Origin: Actinopolymorpha sp. NPDC004070
Lineage (GTDB): Bacteria; Actinomycetota; Actinomycetes; Propionibacteriales; Actinopolymorphaceae
NCBI RefSeq assembly: GCF_040610475.1
Contig: NZ_JBEXMJ010000004.1
Span: 186,001-250,000, forward strand
DNA: 64,000 nucleotides
Direction of reading: 5' to 3'
The notes beneath the pieces are model-generated. The model ran no database searches. It saw only the letters and a list, made by a program, of their open reading frames with translations, and was not told the DNA's origin. Each line of letters begins with the position of its first letter. The first letter of the stretch is position 1. Made by a program: the position numbers and the translations under genes. Positions 42,436-51,413 of this stretch are shown in pieces.

Positions 42436-43817
42436 GGCAACTCCCCGGTGCGGGCGACCTGGGCGTACCACGCGGCGCTCGACTTCGGGATCCGTACCTG
42501 CGTACTCGTGTCGAGGTACACCACGCCGAACCGCTTGCTGTACCCGAAGGCCCACTCGAAGTTGTCGTACAGCGTCCACACGAAGTAGCCGCGCAGGTCG
42601 ACGCCCTCGTCCATCGCCTGCCGGCAGGCACGCAGGTGCCCGTCGATGTAGCCGATGCGTTCGGGGTCGTGCACCTTGCCCTCGTCGTCGACCACGTCCG
42701 CGACCGCCATGCCGTTCTCGGTGACGTACAGCGGGATCGACGGGTAGTCGTCGCGCAGCCTCACCAGCAGCCGGCGCAGGCCGTCCGGCTCGATCTCCCA
42801 GCCCATGTCGGTGGTGGGGAAACCCTGGGGGAGCGATTCCACGTCGTCGCAGCCGATCCAGGGCGTGCTGCCCGCGGGCCCGGCCGACTCGCGCGCCCGG
42901 ACGTAGGCCGGGCTGTAGTAGTTGATGCCGAGGACGTCGATCGGCGCGGCGATCGTCTCGGTGTCCCCGGGCCGGATGTGCGCAGTGTCGGTGGTGCCCG
43001 CGACGTCGGCGAGCACATCGTCGGGGTAGCTGCCGCGCAGCAGTGGGTCGAGGAACGCGCGGTTGCTGATGCCGTCCACCCGGCGGGCGGCGTCCACGTC
43101 GGTCGGCGTGTCGGTGGCCGCCGACACCGGCCACAGGTTGAGCGTGATGCCGAACCTGTTCTGCGTCTGCGGGGTGGCCGCCCGCATGCCCTGGACGGCG
43201 AGACCGTGCCCGAGCAGCAGGTGGTGCGCGGCGTGCAGGGCCGCCCGCGGGTCGCGGACGCCGGGCGCGTGCTGGCCGATGCCGTAGCCGAGGTACGCCG
43301 AACACCACGGCTCGTTGAGCGTCGTCCAGTCCGCGACCCGGTCGTGCAGGCGTTCGTACACCGCGGTCGCGTAGTCGGCGAACCGGTACGCCGTGTCCCG
43401 CGCGGGCCAGCCGCCGGCGTCCTCCAGCGTCTGCGGCAGGTCCCAGTGGTAGAGCGTCACCCAGGGCCGGATCCCCTTCTCCTGCAGGGCGTCCAGCAAC
43501 CGCAGGTAGAAGTCCAGGCCCGCCTGGTTGATCGGCCCTCGCCCGTCCGGCTGCAGCCGCGGCCAGGCCAGCGAGAAGCGGTAGGTGCCCACGCCGAGGC
43601 CGGCGATCAGGTCGACGTCCTCGCGGTAGCGGTGGTAGTGGTCGCAGGCGACGTCACCGCTGGAGCCGTCGCTGACGTTGCCCGGCGTGTGCGAGAAGGT
43701 GTCCCAGATGGACGGGCGGCGTCCGTCGGCCTCGACCGCACCCTCGATCTGGTAGCTCGCGGTCGCCACGCCCCAGGAGAAGCCGTCGGGGAACCGCACC
43801 GGTGTCGCGTCCGTCAT
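42432..43817 (-). CDS. GH1 beta-glucosidase
   Basis: Hydrolyses beta-glucosides or related glycosides with retention. The 461-residue barrel shows the N-terminal signature FPDGFSWGVATASYQIEGA, acid/base Glu169 in TTLNEPW, nucleophile Glu367 in YVTENG, and the substrate-site stretch WTLYDNFEWAFGYSKRFG. No signal peptide, so it acts on imported glycosides. ATG 43817 overlaps the aldo/keto reductase stop (ATGA) and has GGAAGG upstream. It is coupled at both ends, so its product probably feeds the neighbouring oxidoreductases. Confidence 0.95.
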   Translation of the reverse strand: MTDATPVRFPDGFSWGVATASYQIEGAVEADGRRPSIWDTFSHTPGNVSDGSSGDVACDHYHRYREDVDLIAGLGVGTYRFSLAWPRLQPDGRGPINQAGLDFYLRLLDALQEKGIRPWVTLYHWDLPQTLEDAGGWPARDTAYRFADYATAVYERLHDRVADWTTLNEPWCSAYLGYGIGQHAPGVRDPRAALHAAHHLLLGHGLAVQGMRAATPQTQNRFGITLNLWPVSAATDTPTDVDAARRVDGISNRAFLDPLLRGSYPDDVLADVAGTTDTAHIRPGDTETIAAPIDVLGINYYSPAYVRARESAGPAGSTPWIGCDDVESLPQGFPTTDMGWEIEPDGLRRLLVRLRDDYPSIPLYVTENGMAVADVVDDEGKVHDPERIGYIDGHLRACRQAMDEGVDLRGYFVWTLYDNFEWAFGYSKRFGVVYLDTSTQVRIPKSSAAWYAQVARTGELP

Positions 43818-44821
43818 GATCCACCTTCCTCGTCGCTGCCGGGGTCGTTCCCGCTTTCGGCAAGGGTCCGCAACGACGCCCACAGCTCGTCCGGGATCGG
43901 CCAGGTCGCCCAGGCCAGGGTCTGGTCCACGCGCTCGGGCGCGGAGATGCCGACCACCGTGGAGGTGATCAGCGGTTGCCGCAGGGAGTACTGCAGGGCC
44001 GCCGCGCCGAGCGGAACGTCGTACGCCGCACAGGTGTCGGCCATCGCCCGCACCCGGGCCAGCAGCGCGGCGTCGGCCTCGCGGTAGGCGTACGTGCGCA
44101 GGGCTTCCGGTCCCTTGGCCAGCAGGCCGCCGCCGAAGGGCGCGGCGTTGACGACCGCGACTCCGGCCGCCTTCGCCTGCTCGAGCAGGTCGCGGGCGGA
44201 CTGGTCCACCAGCGTGTAGCGGTTGTGGGTGAGCACCACCTCGAACGCACCGGTGCCGACGAACCGGCCCAGCAGGTCGACCGGCCCGCCGGCCACGCCG
44301 AGGTGGCGGGCGATGCCCTGCTCGGCCAGGTCGACCAGCGCCTCCACCGCTCCCCCGGACGCCGTCGCCGCCTCGAAGCCGATCACCTCCGGGTCGTGCA
44401 GGTAGAGCAGGTCGAAGCTGTCCAGGCCCAGGCGCTCCAGACTCTGCTCGGCGCTGCGCCGCACCTGGTCACCGGAGTAGTCACCGGTCTTCGGGTCCGG
44501 GTCGGCCTTGGTCGCCAGCACGAACCCCGGCGGCAGACCGCCGTGCTGGGCGATGGCCGCGCCCACCCGGCGTTCGCTCTCGCCGTCGCTGTAGCCGGCC
44601 GAGGTGTCCAGGAAGTTGAGCGGGCTCGCAAGTGCCGCGCGTACGGTCGCGACGCCGCGGTCGGCGGCGACGTCGTACCCGAAGATCCCCGGCATGCCGC
44701 CCAGCACGCCACAGCCCAGGCAGACCGGGGTCACCTCCAGTCCGGTCGAGCCGAGCCGGCGTGGGGCGAGCAGGTTCGTCCCGCCCTGCCTGGGTGTACT
44801 CACGTGGCTCATGCGGCTCAT
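43814..44821 (-). CDS. Aldo/keto reductase (D-threo-aldose 1-dehydrogenase type)
   Basis: A 335-residue NAD(P)-dependent aldo/keto reductase. NFLDTSAGYSDGESERRVG holds the catalytic Asp and Tyr, LATKADP the Lys and LLYLHDPE the His. It matches the fucose/threo-aldose dehydrogenase subgroup that oxidises free aldoses at C1. ATG 44821 has GGACGGAG four bases upstream; GTG 44803 is another possibility. First gene of the coupled run with GH1 and SDR. Its leader contains CACGCAACCAGG, a motif shared with the iolE leader. Confidence 0.88.
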   Translation of the reverse strand: MSRMSHVSTPRQGGTNLLAPRRLGSTGLEVTPVCLGCGVLGGMPGIFGYDVAADRGVATVRAALASPLNFLDTSAGYSDGESERRVGAAIAQHGGLPPGFVLATKADPDPKTGDYSGDQVRRSAEQSLERLGLDSFDLLYLHDPEVIGFEAATASGGAVEALVDLAEQGIARHLGVAGGPVDLLGRFVGTGAFEVVLTHNRYTLVDQSARDLLEQAKAAGVAVVNAAPFGGGLLAKGPEALRTYAYREADAALLARVRAMADTCAAYDVPLGAAALQYSLRQPLITSTVVGISAPERVDQTLAWATWPIPDELWASLRTLAESGNDPGSDEEGGS

Positions 44822-44930
44822 GGGGCTCCGTCCTGGTTGCGTGCTGTCGTCAGTGCGTCGCGCGTCTGTGCTTGCAGCGTTCGCGTGTCCGGCGGTGCGG
44901 CCGGCGTCTTTTACGACCTTCGAATCCCCC

Positions 44931-44940
44931 GGGTGCACCC
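44931..44940. promoter_or_regulatory. Palindrome GGGTGCACCC upstream of the aldo/keto reductase
   Basis: A perfect 10-base palindrome 110 bases before the aldo/keto reductase start and just beyond the stop of the upstream gene. Possibly an operator for the glycoside set; no regulator gene is adjacent. Confidence 0.3.
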
Positions 44941-44950
44941 CCGACGGTGG

Positions 44951-45688
44951 TCAACCGGTCCGGCCCCGGCTCGCCGCACCGGGCCGGTCGTCGAGGGCAG
45001 CGTCCAGGTCGACGTCCACCACGACCGGAAGATGGTCCGACGCCCGGGCCAGCCGGGCACGTCCCTCGTCGTCGGTGGGGAGGTCGACGGTCCTGCCGCG
45101 AACTCCCTTCCCGGACGCGAACACCGCGTCGATGCGGGCCCGGGGCTCGGCTGCCGGGAAGGTGGGGGTTCCGTCACCGGCCACGTCGTGCAGCCCGGCG
45201 CCGGTGAGCGCGCGCCAGCTCGGCCCGCCCGGGGGTTCGTTGAGGTCGCCGGCGACCAGGACCGGCAGGTCGCCGAACGCTCGCACCGTTCCCAGCACCC
45301 GGTCGAGGTCGCGCACCCGGCCGGCCGCGGACAGGCTCAGGTGCACACCCACGACGCCGAACCTCGTGCCGCCCACGGCGAACGTCGCCGACACCACGCC
45401 GCGGATCGGGTCGCGGAGCCGTTGCGGGATGCGTTCCTCCGAATGCCCGTGTACGACGGTCCGCTGGTGGGCGAGCAGCAGGTTGCCGCCCGCCGTACGC
45501 CCGCCCGCGACGTAGAGCAGACCGGTGGCCCGGGCGAGCCCCGCGCACCGTGACCGCCAGCGCAGCAGCTTGGGCGACTCCTGCACCACCAGGACATCGG
45601 GCCGCAGGTCGTCGACCACCGCCGTCAGGGCAGCCACGTCGTCGTTCAGGCCGTGCACGTTGTAGGTCATCAGCCGCACCGTCGTCAC
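44951..45688 (-). CDS. Endonuclease/exonuclease/phosphatase-family protein
   Basis: A 245-residue EEP-fold metal-dependent phosphodiesterase. Motifs in order: MTYNVHGLNDD (Asn), VQESP (Glu), VHLSLS (His), GDLNEPPGGPSW (Asp, Asn) and SDHLPVVVDV (catalytic His). It could act on nucleic acid, lipid or inositol phosphate head groups. No signal peptide. GTG 45688 is leaderless, with TACGGT seven bases upstream. Confidence 0.88.
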   Translation of the reverse strand: MTTVRLMTYNVHGLNDDVAALTAVVDDLRPDVLVVQESPKLLRWRSRCAGLARATGLLYVAGGRTAGGNLLLAHQRTVVHGHSEERIPQRLRDPIRGVVSATFAVGGTRFGVVGVHLSLSAAGRVRDLDRVLGTVRAFGDLPVLVAGDLNEPPGGPSWRALTGAGLHDVAGDGTPTFPAAEPRARIDAVFASGKGVRGRTVDLPTDDEGRARLARASDHLPVVVDVDLDAALDDRPGAASRGRTG

Positions 45689-45694
45689 CGGTCG

Positions 45695-45700
45695 ACCGTA
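45695..45700 (-). promoter_or_regulatory. Leaderless -10 box of the EEP gene
   Basis: Minus-strand TACGGT (45700 to 45695) ends seven bases before GTG 45688. Confidence 0.6.
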
Positions 45701-45739
45701 GCCGACCGGGCTGGGCCGAAACGCGCGACTCGGTCCGGG

Positions 45740-46399
45740 TCAGGCCAAGGGATCGGTCACGTCCGCGTCGTGCACGAGGATCGCGGCCTGGACGCGGTTG
45801 TCCAGGCCGAGCTTGGCCAGCGACCTGCTGACGTGTGCCTTCACGGTCGCCTCACTCATCGCGAGCTCCCGGCCGATCTCGGCGTTCGACAGACCCCGGG
45901 CGACGGCTCTCACGACCTCGCGCTCGCGGCCGGTCAGCGCCCGCAGGCGTTCCCGCGCGGCTTCCGCCCGGCCGGGCCCACGGCCGGCGAACGAGCTGAT
46001 CAGCCGTCTGGTGACCTCCGGTGCCAGCATCGCGTTGCCGGCGGCGACGGTCCGGACCGCGGCCACCAGGTCGCGCGGCGGGGTGTCCTTGAGCAGGAAG
46101 CCGACCGCACCGGCGCGCAACGCGGCGTGGACGTACTCGTCCAGGTCGAACGTCGTCAGCATGATCACCCGGGGTGGCGCCGGTGCCCGTCCGATCTCCT
46201 CCGCGGCCCGTACGCCGTCCAGCTCCGGCATGCGGACGTCCATCAGAACGACGTCGGGCCGGTGCCGGCCGACGGCCGCGACCGCGTCCCGGCCGTCCCT
46301 GGCCTCGGCCACGACCACCACGTCGTCGGCGGCCTCCAGGATCATCCGCAGGCCGGACCGGACCAGCGCCTCGTCGTCCACCACCAGTACGCGGATCAC
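45740..46399 (-). CDS. NarL/LuxR-family response regulator
   Basis: A 219-residue response regulator with phosphoacceptor Asp54 (VVLMDVRMPELDG), a conserved Lys in FLLKDTPP and the C-terminal LuxR helix-turn-helix (LTGREREVVRAVARGLSNAEIGRELAMSEATVKAHV). GTG 46399 overlaps the kinase stop (GTGA), so the two proteins are made together. The target is unknown; the divergent DedA gene is the nearest candidate. Confidence 0.93.
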   Translation of the reverse strand: MIRVLVVDDEALVRSGLRMILEAADDVVVVAEARDGRDAVAAVGRHRPDVVLMDVRMPELDGVRAAEEIGRAPAPPRVIMLTTFDLDEYVHAALRAGAVGFLLKDTPPRDLVAAVRTVAAGNAMLAPEVTRRLISSFAGRGPGRAEAARERLRALTGREREVVRAVARGLSNAEIGRELAMSEATVKAHVSRSLAKLGLDNRVQAAILVHDADVTDPLA

Positions 46400-47703
46400 G
46401 TCGCCGCCGCTCCTCTGCCGTGTGTTGCGTCTGCCGGATCCGCGCCGGTCCGATCCGCGTCTGCCAGATCCGCGCCGGCCGGCTCGGCCCCGGTCGGATC
46501 TGGGTCGGTGCGGGATGTCCGCGCGGGCAGCAGGGCGACGACCTCGAAGCCGCCGCGTCCGGTCGGGCCGGCGCAGAAGGACCCGCCCAGCAGGTGGACG
46601 CGCTCGCGCAGACCGACCAGCCCGAACCCACCGCTGGGCCCGGTGGCCGGTCCCCGCGCGGCATCGTTGCGAACCGTCACCGACACCTCCTCCGGGCCGT
46701 GGCCGACCACGACCTCCGCACTCGCGCCCGGCGCGTGCTTGTGCACGTTGGTCAGCGCCTCCTGCACGGTCCGGTAGGCCGTACTCCCCACCAGCGCCGG
46801 CAGCTCCCCCGGCACGCCCTCGTCCCGGCGGGTCACCTCGACACCCGCCGCCCGCGACTGCTCCAGCAGCGAGTCGAGGTCGTCAAGGCCGGGTTGCGGC
46901 GCGAGCGGAGCGGGCGGCCCGCCGGCCGGTGCACGCAGCACACCGAGCACCTCCCGCAGGTTGTCCAGCGCCTCCCGCCCGGTGCCCCGGATCAGTTCGG
47001 CGGCCCGCGCCGTCCGCTCGTCCGGCGCGTTCACCTCCAGCGCACCCGCGTGCAGCACCATCAGGGACACCCGGTGGGCCACCACGTCGTGCATCTCCCG
47101 GGCGATCCTGGCCCGCTCCTGTGCACGTGCCTGCTCGGCCCGGGCGGCCTGTTCGCGTTCCAGCCGTTCGGCGCGCTCGCGCAGGCCGGCCAGCACCTCC
47201 CGGCGGGCATGCACCCACAACCCCAGCACCAGGCCCAGTCCGACGAACAGCAGCGCGGAGCCCTTGTTGGCAAGCCCTTCCAGCTGCGCGCCGGTGCCAA
47301 GGCAGGGTTGACGGCAGCCGGCCATCCGGATCCCGAGATCGCTGTAGAAGGTGTACGCCGGGATGATCAGCGCCAGGCACCCGCCCACGAACGCGGCGAG
47401 CTCGCGGCGACGGCGCAGCGTCGTACCCGCGTAGTAGGCGGAGACCAGCAGGCCAGGCCACAGGCCGAGCAGAAGCATTCCGGCCGCCGTCGTGGCGAAC
47501 AACGGCCACCGCCGCCGCCTCGCCATCCACGCGGCCACACCCGTCAGCGCGGTCAGCACCAGCACCACCGGCGCGTTCCAGTCACGGACCGTCGACAGCG
47601 ACAAGACGCAGACAGCGACGCCGAGCAGCCACGGCGCGCTCCGGTCGTACGCGCGCGCGACCCAGCGCTGCACCCGCTCGCCGACCACCTCGGTCCTGTC
47701 CAC
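46396..47703 (-). CDS. Sensor histidine kinase (HisKA_3 type)
   Basis: A 435-residue membrane kinase with an N-terminal block of helices (about 25-165). The HisKA_3 His is in RARIAREMHDVVAHRVSLMV. ATP-binding sequences include EALTNVHKHAPGAS and FGLVGLRERVHLLGGSF. The last about 35 residues are degenerate Ala/Asp/Thr-rich repeats (ADLADADRTGADPADA), encoded by repeated GATCCGCG blocks. GTG 47703 is leaderless, with TACGCT seven bases upstream. An open frame continues far upstream but has no coding character. Confidence 0.92.
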   Translation of the reverse strand: MDRTEVVGERVQRWVARAYDRSAPWLLGVAVCVLSLSTVRDWNAPVVLVLTALTGVAAWMARRRRWPLFATTAAGMLLLGLWPGLLVSAYYAGTTLRRRRELAAFVGGCLALIIPAYTFYSDLGIRMAGCRQPCLGTGAQLEGLANKGSALLFVGLGLVLGLWVHARREVLAGLRERAERLEREQAARAEQARAQERARIAREMHDVVAHRVSLMVLHAGALEVNAPDERTARAAELIRGTGREALDNLREVLGVLRAPAGGPPAPLAPQPGLDDLDSLLEQSRAAGVEVTRRDEGVPGELPALVGSTAYRTVQEALTNVHKHAPGASAEVVVGHGPEEVSVTVRNDAARGPATGPSGGFGLVGLRERVHLLGGSFCAGPTGRGGFEVVALLPARTSRTDPDPTGAEPAGADLADADRTGADPADATHGRGAAAT

Positions 47704-47709
47704 GTCGAC

Positions 47710-47715
47710 AGCGTA
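47710..47715 (-). promoter_or_regulatory. Leaderless -10 box of the histidine kinase
   Basis: Minus-strand TACGCT (47715 to 47710) ends seven bases before GTG 47703, which fixes the start well inside the longer open frame. Confidence 0.6.
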
Positions 47716-47833
47716 GGACGCACGTGCCGGGCGGGCCCTCAACCGATCGTCACCGGACCCACTACCTAAGGATGAGATCACGCTCGACCACAGGCCGATT
47801 TCGGCCTGCCCGGAGTCCGGAAGGGTCGAAGGC

Positions 47834-47881
47834 ATGAGTTCCCCGACCAGCACCCTCGCCGACAGGCGGGACCGGCCGTGA
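47834..47881 (+). CDS. Putative 15-residue leader peptide
   Basis: ATG 47834 opens MSSPTSTLADRRDRP and stops at TGA 47879-47881, overlapping the DedA GTG (GTGA). GGAAGGG lies eight bases upstream of the ATG, a better ribosome site than the one before DedA itself. The peptide may therefore couple DedA translation. It is too short for any family comparison. Confidence 0.45.
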   Translation: MSSPTSTLADRRDRP

Positions 47882-48537
47882 CCGAGTCGATCCTGCAGGT
47901 GGTCCACGACGTGATGAGCTCGCCGTGGATCTACCTGGCACTGTTCCTGCTCGCCGCCACGGACGCGTTCCTGCCCGCGGTCCCCAGTGAGAGCGTGGTG
48001 ATCACCGCGGGGGTGTTCGCCGCGTCGAGCGGTTCGCCGAACCTCGCGCTGGTCGTGCTCGCGGCCGCCGCCGGGGCTTTCGCCGGGGACCACATCTCCT
48101 ACGCCATCGGCCGCGGCGCGGGCGGCCGGCTGCTCGCCCGGGCACGGCCGGGCAGCCGGCAGCGCAGGGCGTTCGGCCGGGCCGCCGACGCACTCGCCGA
48201 ACGCGGCGGCCTGGTGCTGGTGGTGGCGAGGTACGTGCCCGGCGGGCGTACCGCGGTCACCGTCACCATGGGCGCGCTCGGCTACTCCCGCCCCCGGTTC
48301 ACCCGCTTCGACGTTCTCGCCGCGACGTCGTGGGCGGTGTACTCCGTCCTCGTCGGGTACGTCGGCGGGATGGCGTTCGAGAACGACCCGATCAAGGGAG
48401 TCGTCCTGGGCGTCGGACTCGCGCTCGGGGTCACCGCGCTGGTGGAGGCGGTTCGCTACGTACGCCGACGCCGTCGCCACCGGCGCGAGGACCCCGAACG
48501 CGTACTTGTCCCGGCCGCCGACCGGCAGTCGGCGTGA
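47878..48537 (+). CDS. DedA-family membrane protein
   Basis: A 219-residue DedA/VTT-domain protein, a family now linked to phospholipid or undecaprenyl-phosphate flipping. The key acidic and glycine-rich stretch AVPSESVVITAGVFA, the later RYVPGGRTAVTVTMGALGYSRPRF (Arg plus G-x-R) and a final helix match the family. GTG 47878 overlaps the stop of a short upstream frame. It is divergent from the two-component system. Confidence 0.92.
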   Translation: MTESILQVVHDVMSSPWIYLALFLLAATDAFLPAVPSESVVITAGVFAASSGSPNLALVVLAAAAGAFAGDHISYAIGRGAGGRLLARARPGSRQRRAFGRAADALAERGGLVLVVARYVPGGRTAVTVTMGALGYSRPRFTRFDVLAATSWAVYSVLVGYVGGMAFENDPIKGVVLGVGLALGVTALVEAVRYVRRRRRHRREDPERVLVPAADRQSA

Positions 48538-48550
48538 ACGCCCCGGTCGC

Positions 48551-49612
48551 TCAGGACCTGGCGTAGAGCTCCGGCCGGGGCGACAGGTCCACCGGCACCG
48601 GGGAGCCCGGCCTGCCCAGCGCCGCCACCCCGGCGGCGGCCGCCACCGTCGCGACGTAGCCGTCCCAGGCATCGGCACCGCGCTGCTCACCCGTCGCCGC
48701 GCCGGTCACCCAGTCCTGCAGCTCGCGCCGGTACGCCTCGGCGAACCGGTCCCGCCAGTCCAGCGACACCGTGCTCGCCCGGGCCCGCTCGGCCCGGCGC
48801 CGCACCCGCACCGGCTCGTCGAGGGACAGCGAGCCGAGCTCACCGACCAGCTCGCAGCGCACGTCGTAGCCGTACTGCGCGTTGACGAACACCTCCACGT
48901 CGGCCAGCAGCCCGCTCTCGGTGCCGACCAGCACCAGCAGCGGGTCGGTGGTGTCCCCGGCGACCATCGACGACGAACGCGGCCGGAACACCGTGATCTG
49001 GGTGAGCTCCTCACCCAGAAGCCACCGGATGACGTCGAACTCGTGCACGGCCGAGCCGGTGATCAGCCCGGAGCTCGGGGCGTCCGGCCTGGAGGAGGCG
49101 TTGCGGTGAACGCAGTGCAGCAACAGCGGAGCGCCCACCACGCCCTCGCGCAAGGTCTCCTTGACATCGACGTAACCAGGGTCGTAGCGGCGCATGAAGC
49201 CCACGCTCACCAACCGCCGACCGGCCTTCTCCTCCGCCTCCACGATGCGCAGCGAGCCGTCCGGGGTGGGCGTGAGCGGTTTCTCGCACAACACCGGCTT
49301 GCCCGCCTCCACACAGGCGAGGACCAGCTCCTCGTGGGTGGAGTCGGCCGAGGCGACCAGCACCGCGTCCACCTCGTCGTCGGCCACCAGGCCGAGCGGG
49401 TCGGACAGGACGCGCGCACCGTCGATGCCGTCGATCGCGGCCCGCGCCCGCTCGGTGTCGAGGTCGGTGACCGCGCTGACCCGGGCACCCGCGACCGACG
49501 TCGCGATGGTGCGCACGTGGTCCGCACCCATGATCCCGGTGCCGATCACCCCGACGCGAAGGTCACGGCCAGGCCCGCCGTTCGGTTCGGCGTTCGGTCC
49601 CAGCTCAGCCAC
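48551..49612 (-). CDS. iolG: Gfo/Idh/MocA oxidoreductase, probable inositol 2-dehydrogenase
   Basis: NAD-dependent dehydrogenase of 353 residues. The Rossmann motif RVGVIGTGIMGADHVR, active-site lysine motif CEKPLT, GFMRRYDPGYVDVKE and VHEFDVIRWLLGEE match inositol dehydrogenases. It probably oxidises myo-inositol or an isomer to the inosose. GTG 49612 overlaps the end of the iolE-like gene by eight bases. It is the last gene of the leftward inositol operon, while a second member opens it at 61.1 kb. The two may handle different stereoisomers. Confidence 0.87.
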   Translation of the reverse strand: MAELGPNAEPNGGPGRDLRVGVIGTGIMGADHVRTIATSVAGARVSAVTDLDTERARAAIDGIDGARVLSDPLGLVADDEVDAVLVASADSTHEELVLACVEAGKPVLCEKPLTPTPDGSLRIVEAEEKAGRRLVSVGFMRRYDPGYVDVKETLREGVVGAPLLLHCVHRNASSRPDAPSSGLITGSAVHEFDVIRWLLGEELTQITVFRPRSSSMVAGDTTDPLLVLVGTESGLLADVEVFVNAQYGYDVRCELVGELGSLSLDEPVRVRRRAERARASTVSLDWRDRFAEAYRRELQDWVTGAATGEQRGADAWDGYVATVAAAAGVAALGRPGSPVPVDLSPRPELYARS

Positions 49613-50522
49613 GGGGGTTCGCCCCCGCGTCCAGTGCCGGCACCACGGTGTCGCGGAGGTACTCGATGCTGCGGCGGACGTCGACCACCGGGCCCTCGCC
49701 GGCCGCGGGCACGCCGTCCAGCGCGGTGTCCTGCTCGAGGACGTACCAGCCGGTGAAGCCCGCCCGCTCCAACTCGACGACCACCCCGGCGATGTCCAGG
49801 TCGCCGTCACCCAGGGGCGCGAACAACCCGCGGCGCACCGCGTCCACCCAGCTGAAGGCGCCGGCGTTGAACTGCGCCGCGACGTCGCTGCGTACGTCCT
49901 TCAGGTGCACGTGGCCGACTCGTTCGGGTGCGGACTTCGCCAGCTCCAGCGGGTCCGCCCCACCGACGGCGAGGTGGCCGGTGTCCAGGCACAGCGGCAC
50001 GTCGGAGCGCGCCAGCAACTGGCGTACGGACTCGGCGGACTCGATCGCGGTGCCGACGTGCGGGTGCAGCGTCGTCCGCATGCCCAGGTCGGCCACCAGG
50101 GCCCGCACCCGGTCCAGGTTGTGCACCAGATCCTTCCACTGGTCCTCGTCGAGGACGACCTTGCTGTCGTACCCCGCGGGTCCGGCGTCCGCGGCCAGCA
50201 CCACGACCTGCGACCCGGCGGCGGCAAGGGTACGGATCGCCGCGTCCGCCTCGGTCAGGTCGACCTCGGAGCCGACGTGCAGGGTCACCGGCAAGAACCC
50301 GCCGATCAGGCCGATCCCATGGGTGTCCAGCGTGGCCCGGACCGCGTCCGGGTCCGCGCCGAGGTACCCGGTGGGACCGAGCTCGGTCGCCGCCAGGCCG
50401 AGCTCGGCCATCTGCGCGAGTACCAGCGACGCCGGCAGCTCGTGGCCCCAGCCCGGTGCCTCGCACACTCCCCAGGAAATGGGCGCACCGGCCACTCTGC
50501 CGGTCAGAGGTCCCAGGTCCAT
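49605..50522 (-). CDS. iolE: Inosose dehydratase-like TIM-barrel protein
   Basis: A 305-residue sugar phosphate isomerase/epimerase-fold protein. APISWGVCEAPGWGHEL at the N-terminus is the actinobacterial IolE-type opening. Metal-site residues appear in TLHPHVGTAIES (His), LCLDTGHLAVGG (Asp, His), VGHVHLKDV (His) and LEQDTALDG (Glu). Dehydration of scyllo-inosose is the predicted step. ATG 50522 has AAGGAG nine bases upstream. Its leader carries CACGCAAC repeats. It lies between the ABC importer and the second dehydrogenase. Confidence 0.87.
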   Translation of the reverse strand: MDLGPLTGRVAGAPISWGVCEAPGWGHELPASLVLAQMAELGLAATELGPTGYLGADPDAVRATLDTHGIGLIGGFLPVTLHVGSEVDLTEADAAIRTLAAAGSQVVVLAADAGPAGYDSKVVLDEDQWKDLVHNLDRVRALVADLGMRTTLHPHVGTAIESAESVRQLLARSDVPLCLDTGHLAVGGADPLELAKSAPERVGHVHLKDVRSDVAAQFNAGAFSWVDAVRRGLFAPLGDGDLDIAGVVVELERAGFTGWYVLEQDTALDGVPAAGEGPVVDVRRSIEYLRDTVVPALDAGANPRG

Positions 50523-50532
50523 ACGTGTCAAC

Positions 50533-50580
50533 TCCTTGTTGCGTGTCTCGTGGTGTAGCCGTGTTGCGTGCTTCGTGGCT
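50533..50580. repeat. GTTGCGTG-CTCGTGG imperfect repeat in the iolE leader
   Basis: GTTGCGTGTCTCGTGG and GTTGCGTGCTTCGTGG occur about 25 bases apart. On the transcribed strand this reads as C/A-rich CACGCAAC blocks before the iolE ribosome site. It resembles the spacer at 53.6-53.7 kb at the other end of the ABC genes. Confidence 0.55.
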
Positions 50581-50600
50581 TGCCTATTCGGGTTGTTTCG

Positions 50601-51413
50601 CTACTTCTCGCCGAGCTCGTGGCTCAGCGCCTCCAGCTCCGCGCCACCGGCCATCTCCCGGGTGAGATCGGCGACGCCCACGTCCGCTCGTGCGTGACTC
50701 CCGGCCATCCTGCCCCGCTTCAGCAGGACGAAGCGGTCACCGACGAGGTAGGCGTGGTGTGGGTTGTGCGTGATGAACACCACGCCGAGCCCCTCGTCCC
50801 GGGCGGCGGCGACGTACTTCAGCACCACCCCGGACTGCTTCACCCCGAGGGCGGCGGTGGGTTCGTCCAGGATCAGGACGCTCGCGCCGAAGTACACCGC
50901 GCGGGCGATCGCGACCGACTGCCGCTCACCGCCGGACAGGGTGCCGATCGGCTGGTCGACGTCGCGCAGCCGGATGCCCATCCGGGCCAGCTCCTCCCGG
51001 GTGGTGGCCCGCATCCGCCCGACGTCCAGCCGCCGCAACGGCCCCTTGCCCCGGGTGAACTCGGAGCCGAGGAAGAAGTTCCGCCACACCGGCATCAGCG
51101 GCACCACGGCGAGGTCCTGGTACACCGTGGCGATCCCGGCGTCCAGCGCCTGCCGGGGACTGGCGAAGGTCGTCGGAGTGCCGTCCACCCGCAGCTCCCC
51201 CGAGGTGTGCGCGTGCGCGCCGGACAGGATCTTGATGAGGGTGGACTTGCCCGCTCCGTTGTCGCCGAGCACACAGGTCACCTCGCCTGCCCGCACGGTG
51301 GTGCTCACCTCGTGCAGCGCGACGACACTGCCGTACGACTTGCCGATCCGGTCCGCCTCCAGCAGCGCCGTGCCCGCGGGCGCCGGAGTCACGTGGTCTG
51401 CCGCGGCGTTCAC
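50601..51413 (-). CDS. Sugar ABC transporter ATP-binding protein
   Basis: A single-domain, 270-residue ATPase of the CUT2/FrcA type. Walker [10 protein letters not shown] lies at 50-58, Q-loop YQD at 98-100, the signature [14 protein letters not shown] from 159 and Walker B VLILDEPT at 179-186. RbsA-type partners are usually about 500 residues with two ATPase domains, so this is the half-size form that dimerises. GTG 51413 overlaps the permease stop (GTGA). It powers the predicted inositol importer. Confidence 0.93.
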   Translation of the reverse strand: MNAAADHVTPAPAGTALLEADRIGKSYGSVVALHEVSTTVRAGEVTCVLGDNGAGKSTLIKILSGAHAHTSGELRVDGTPTTFASPRQALDAGIATVYQDLAVVPLMPVWRNFFLGSEFTRGKGPLRRLDVGRMRATTREELARMGIRLRDVDQPIGTLSGGERQSVAIARAVYFGASVLILDEPTAALGVKQSGVVLKYVAAARDEGLGVVFITHNPHHAYLVGDRFVLLKRGRMAGSHARADVGVADLTREMAGGAELEALSHELGEK

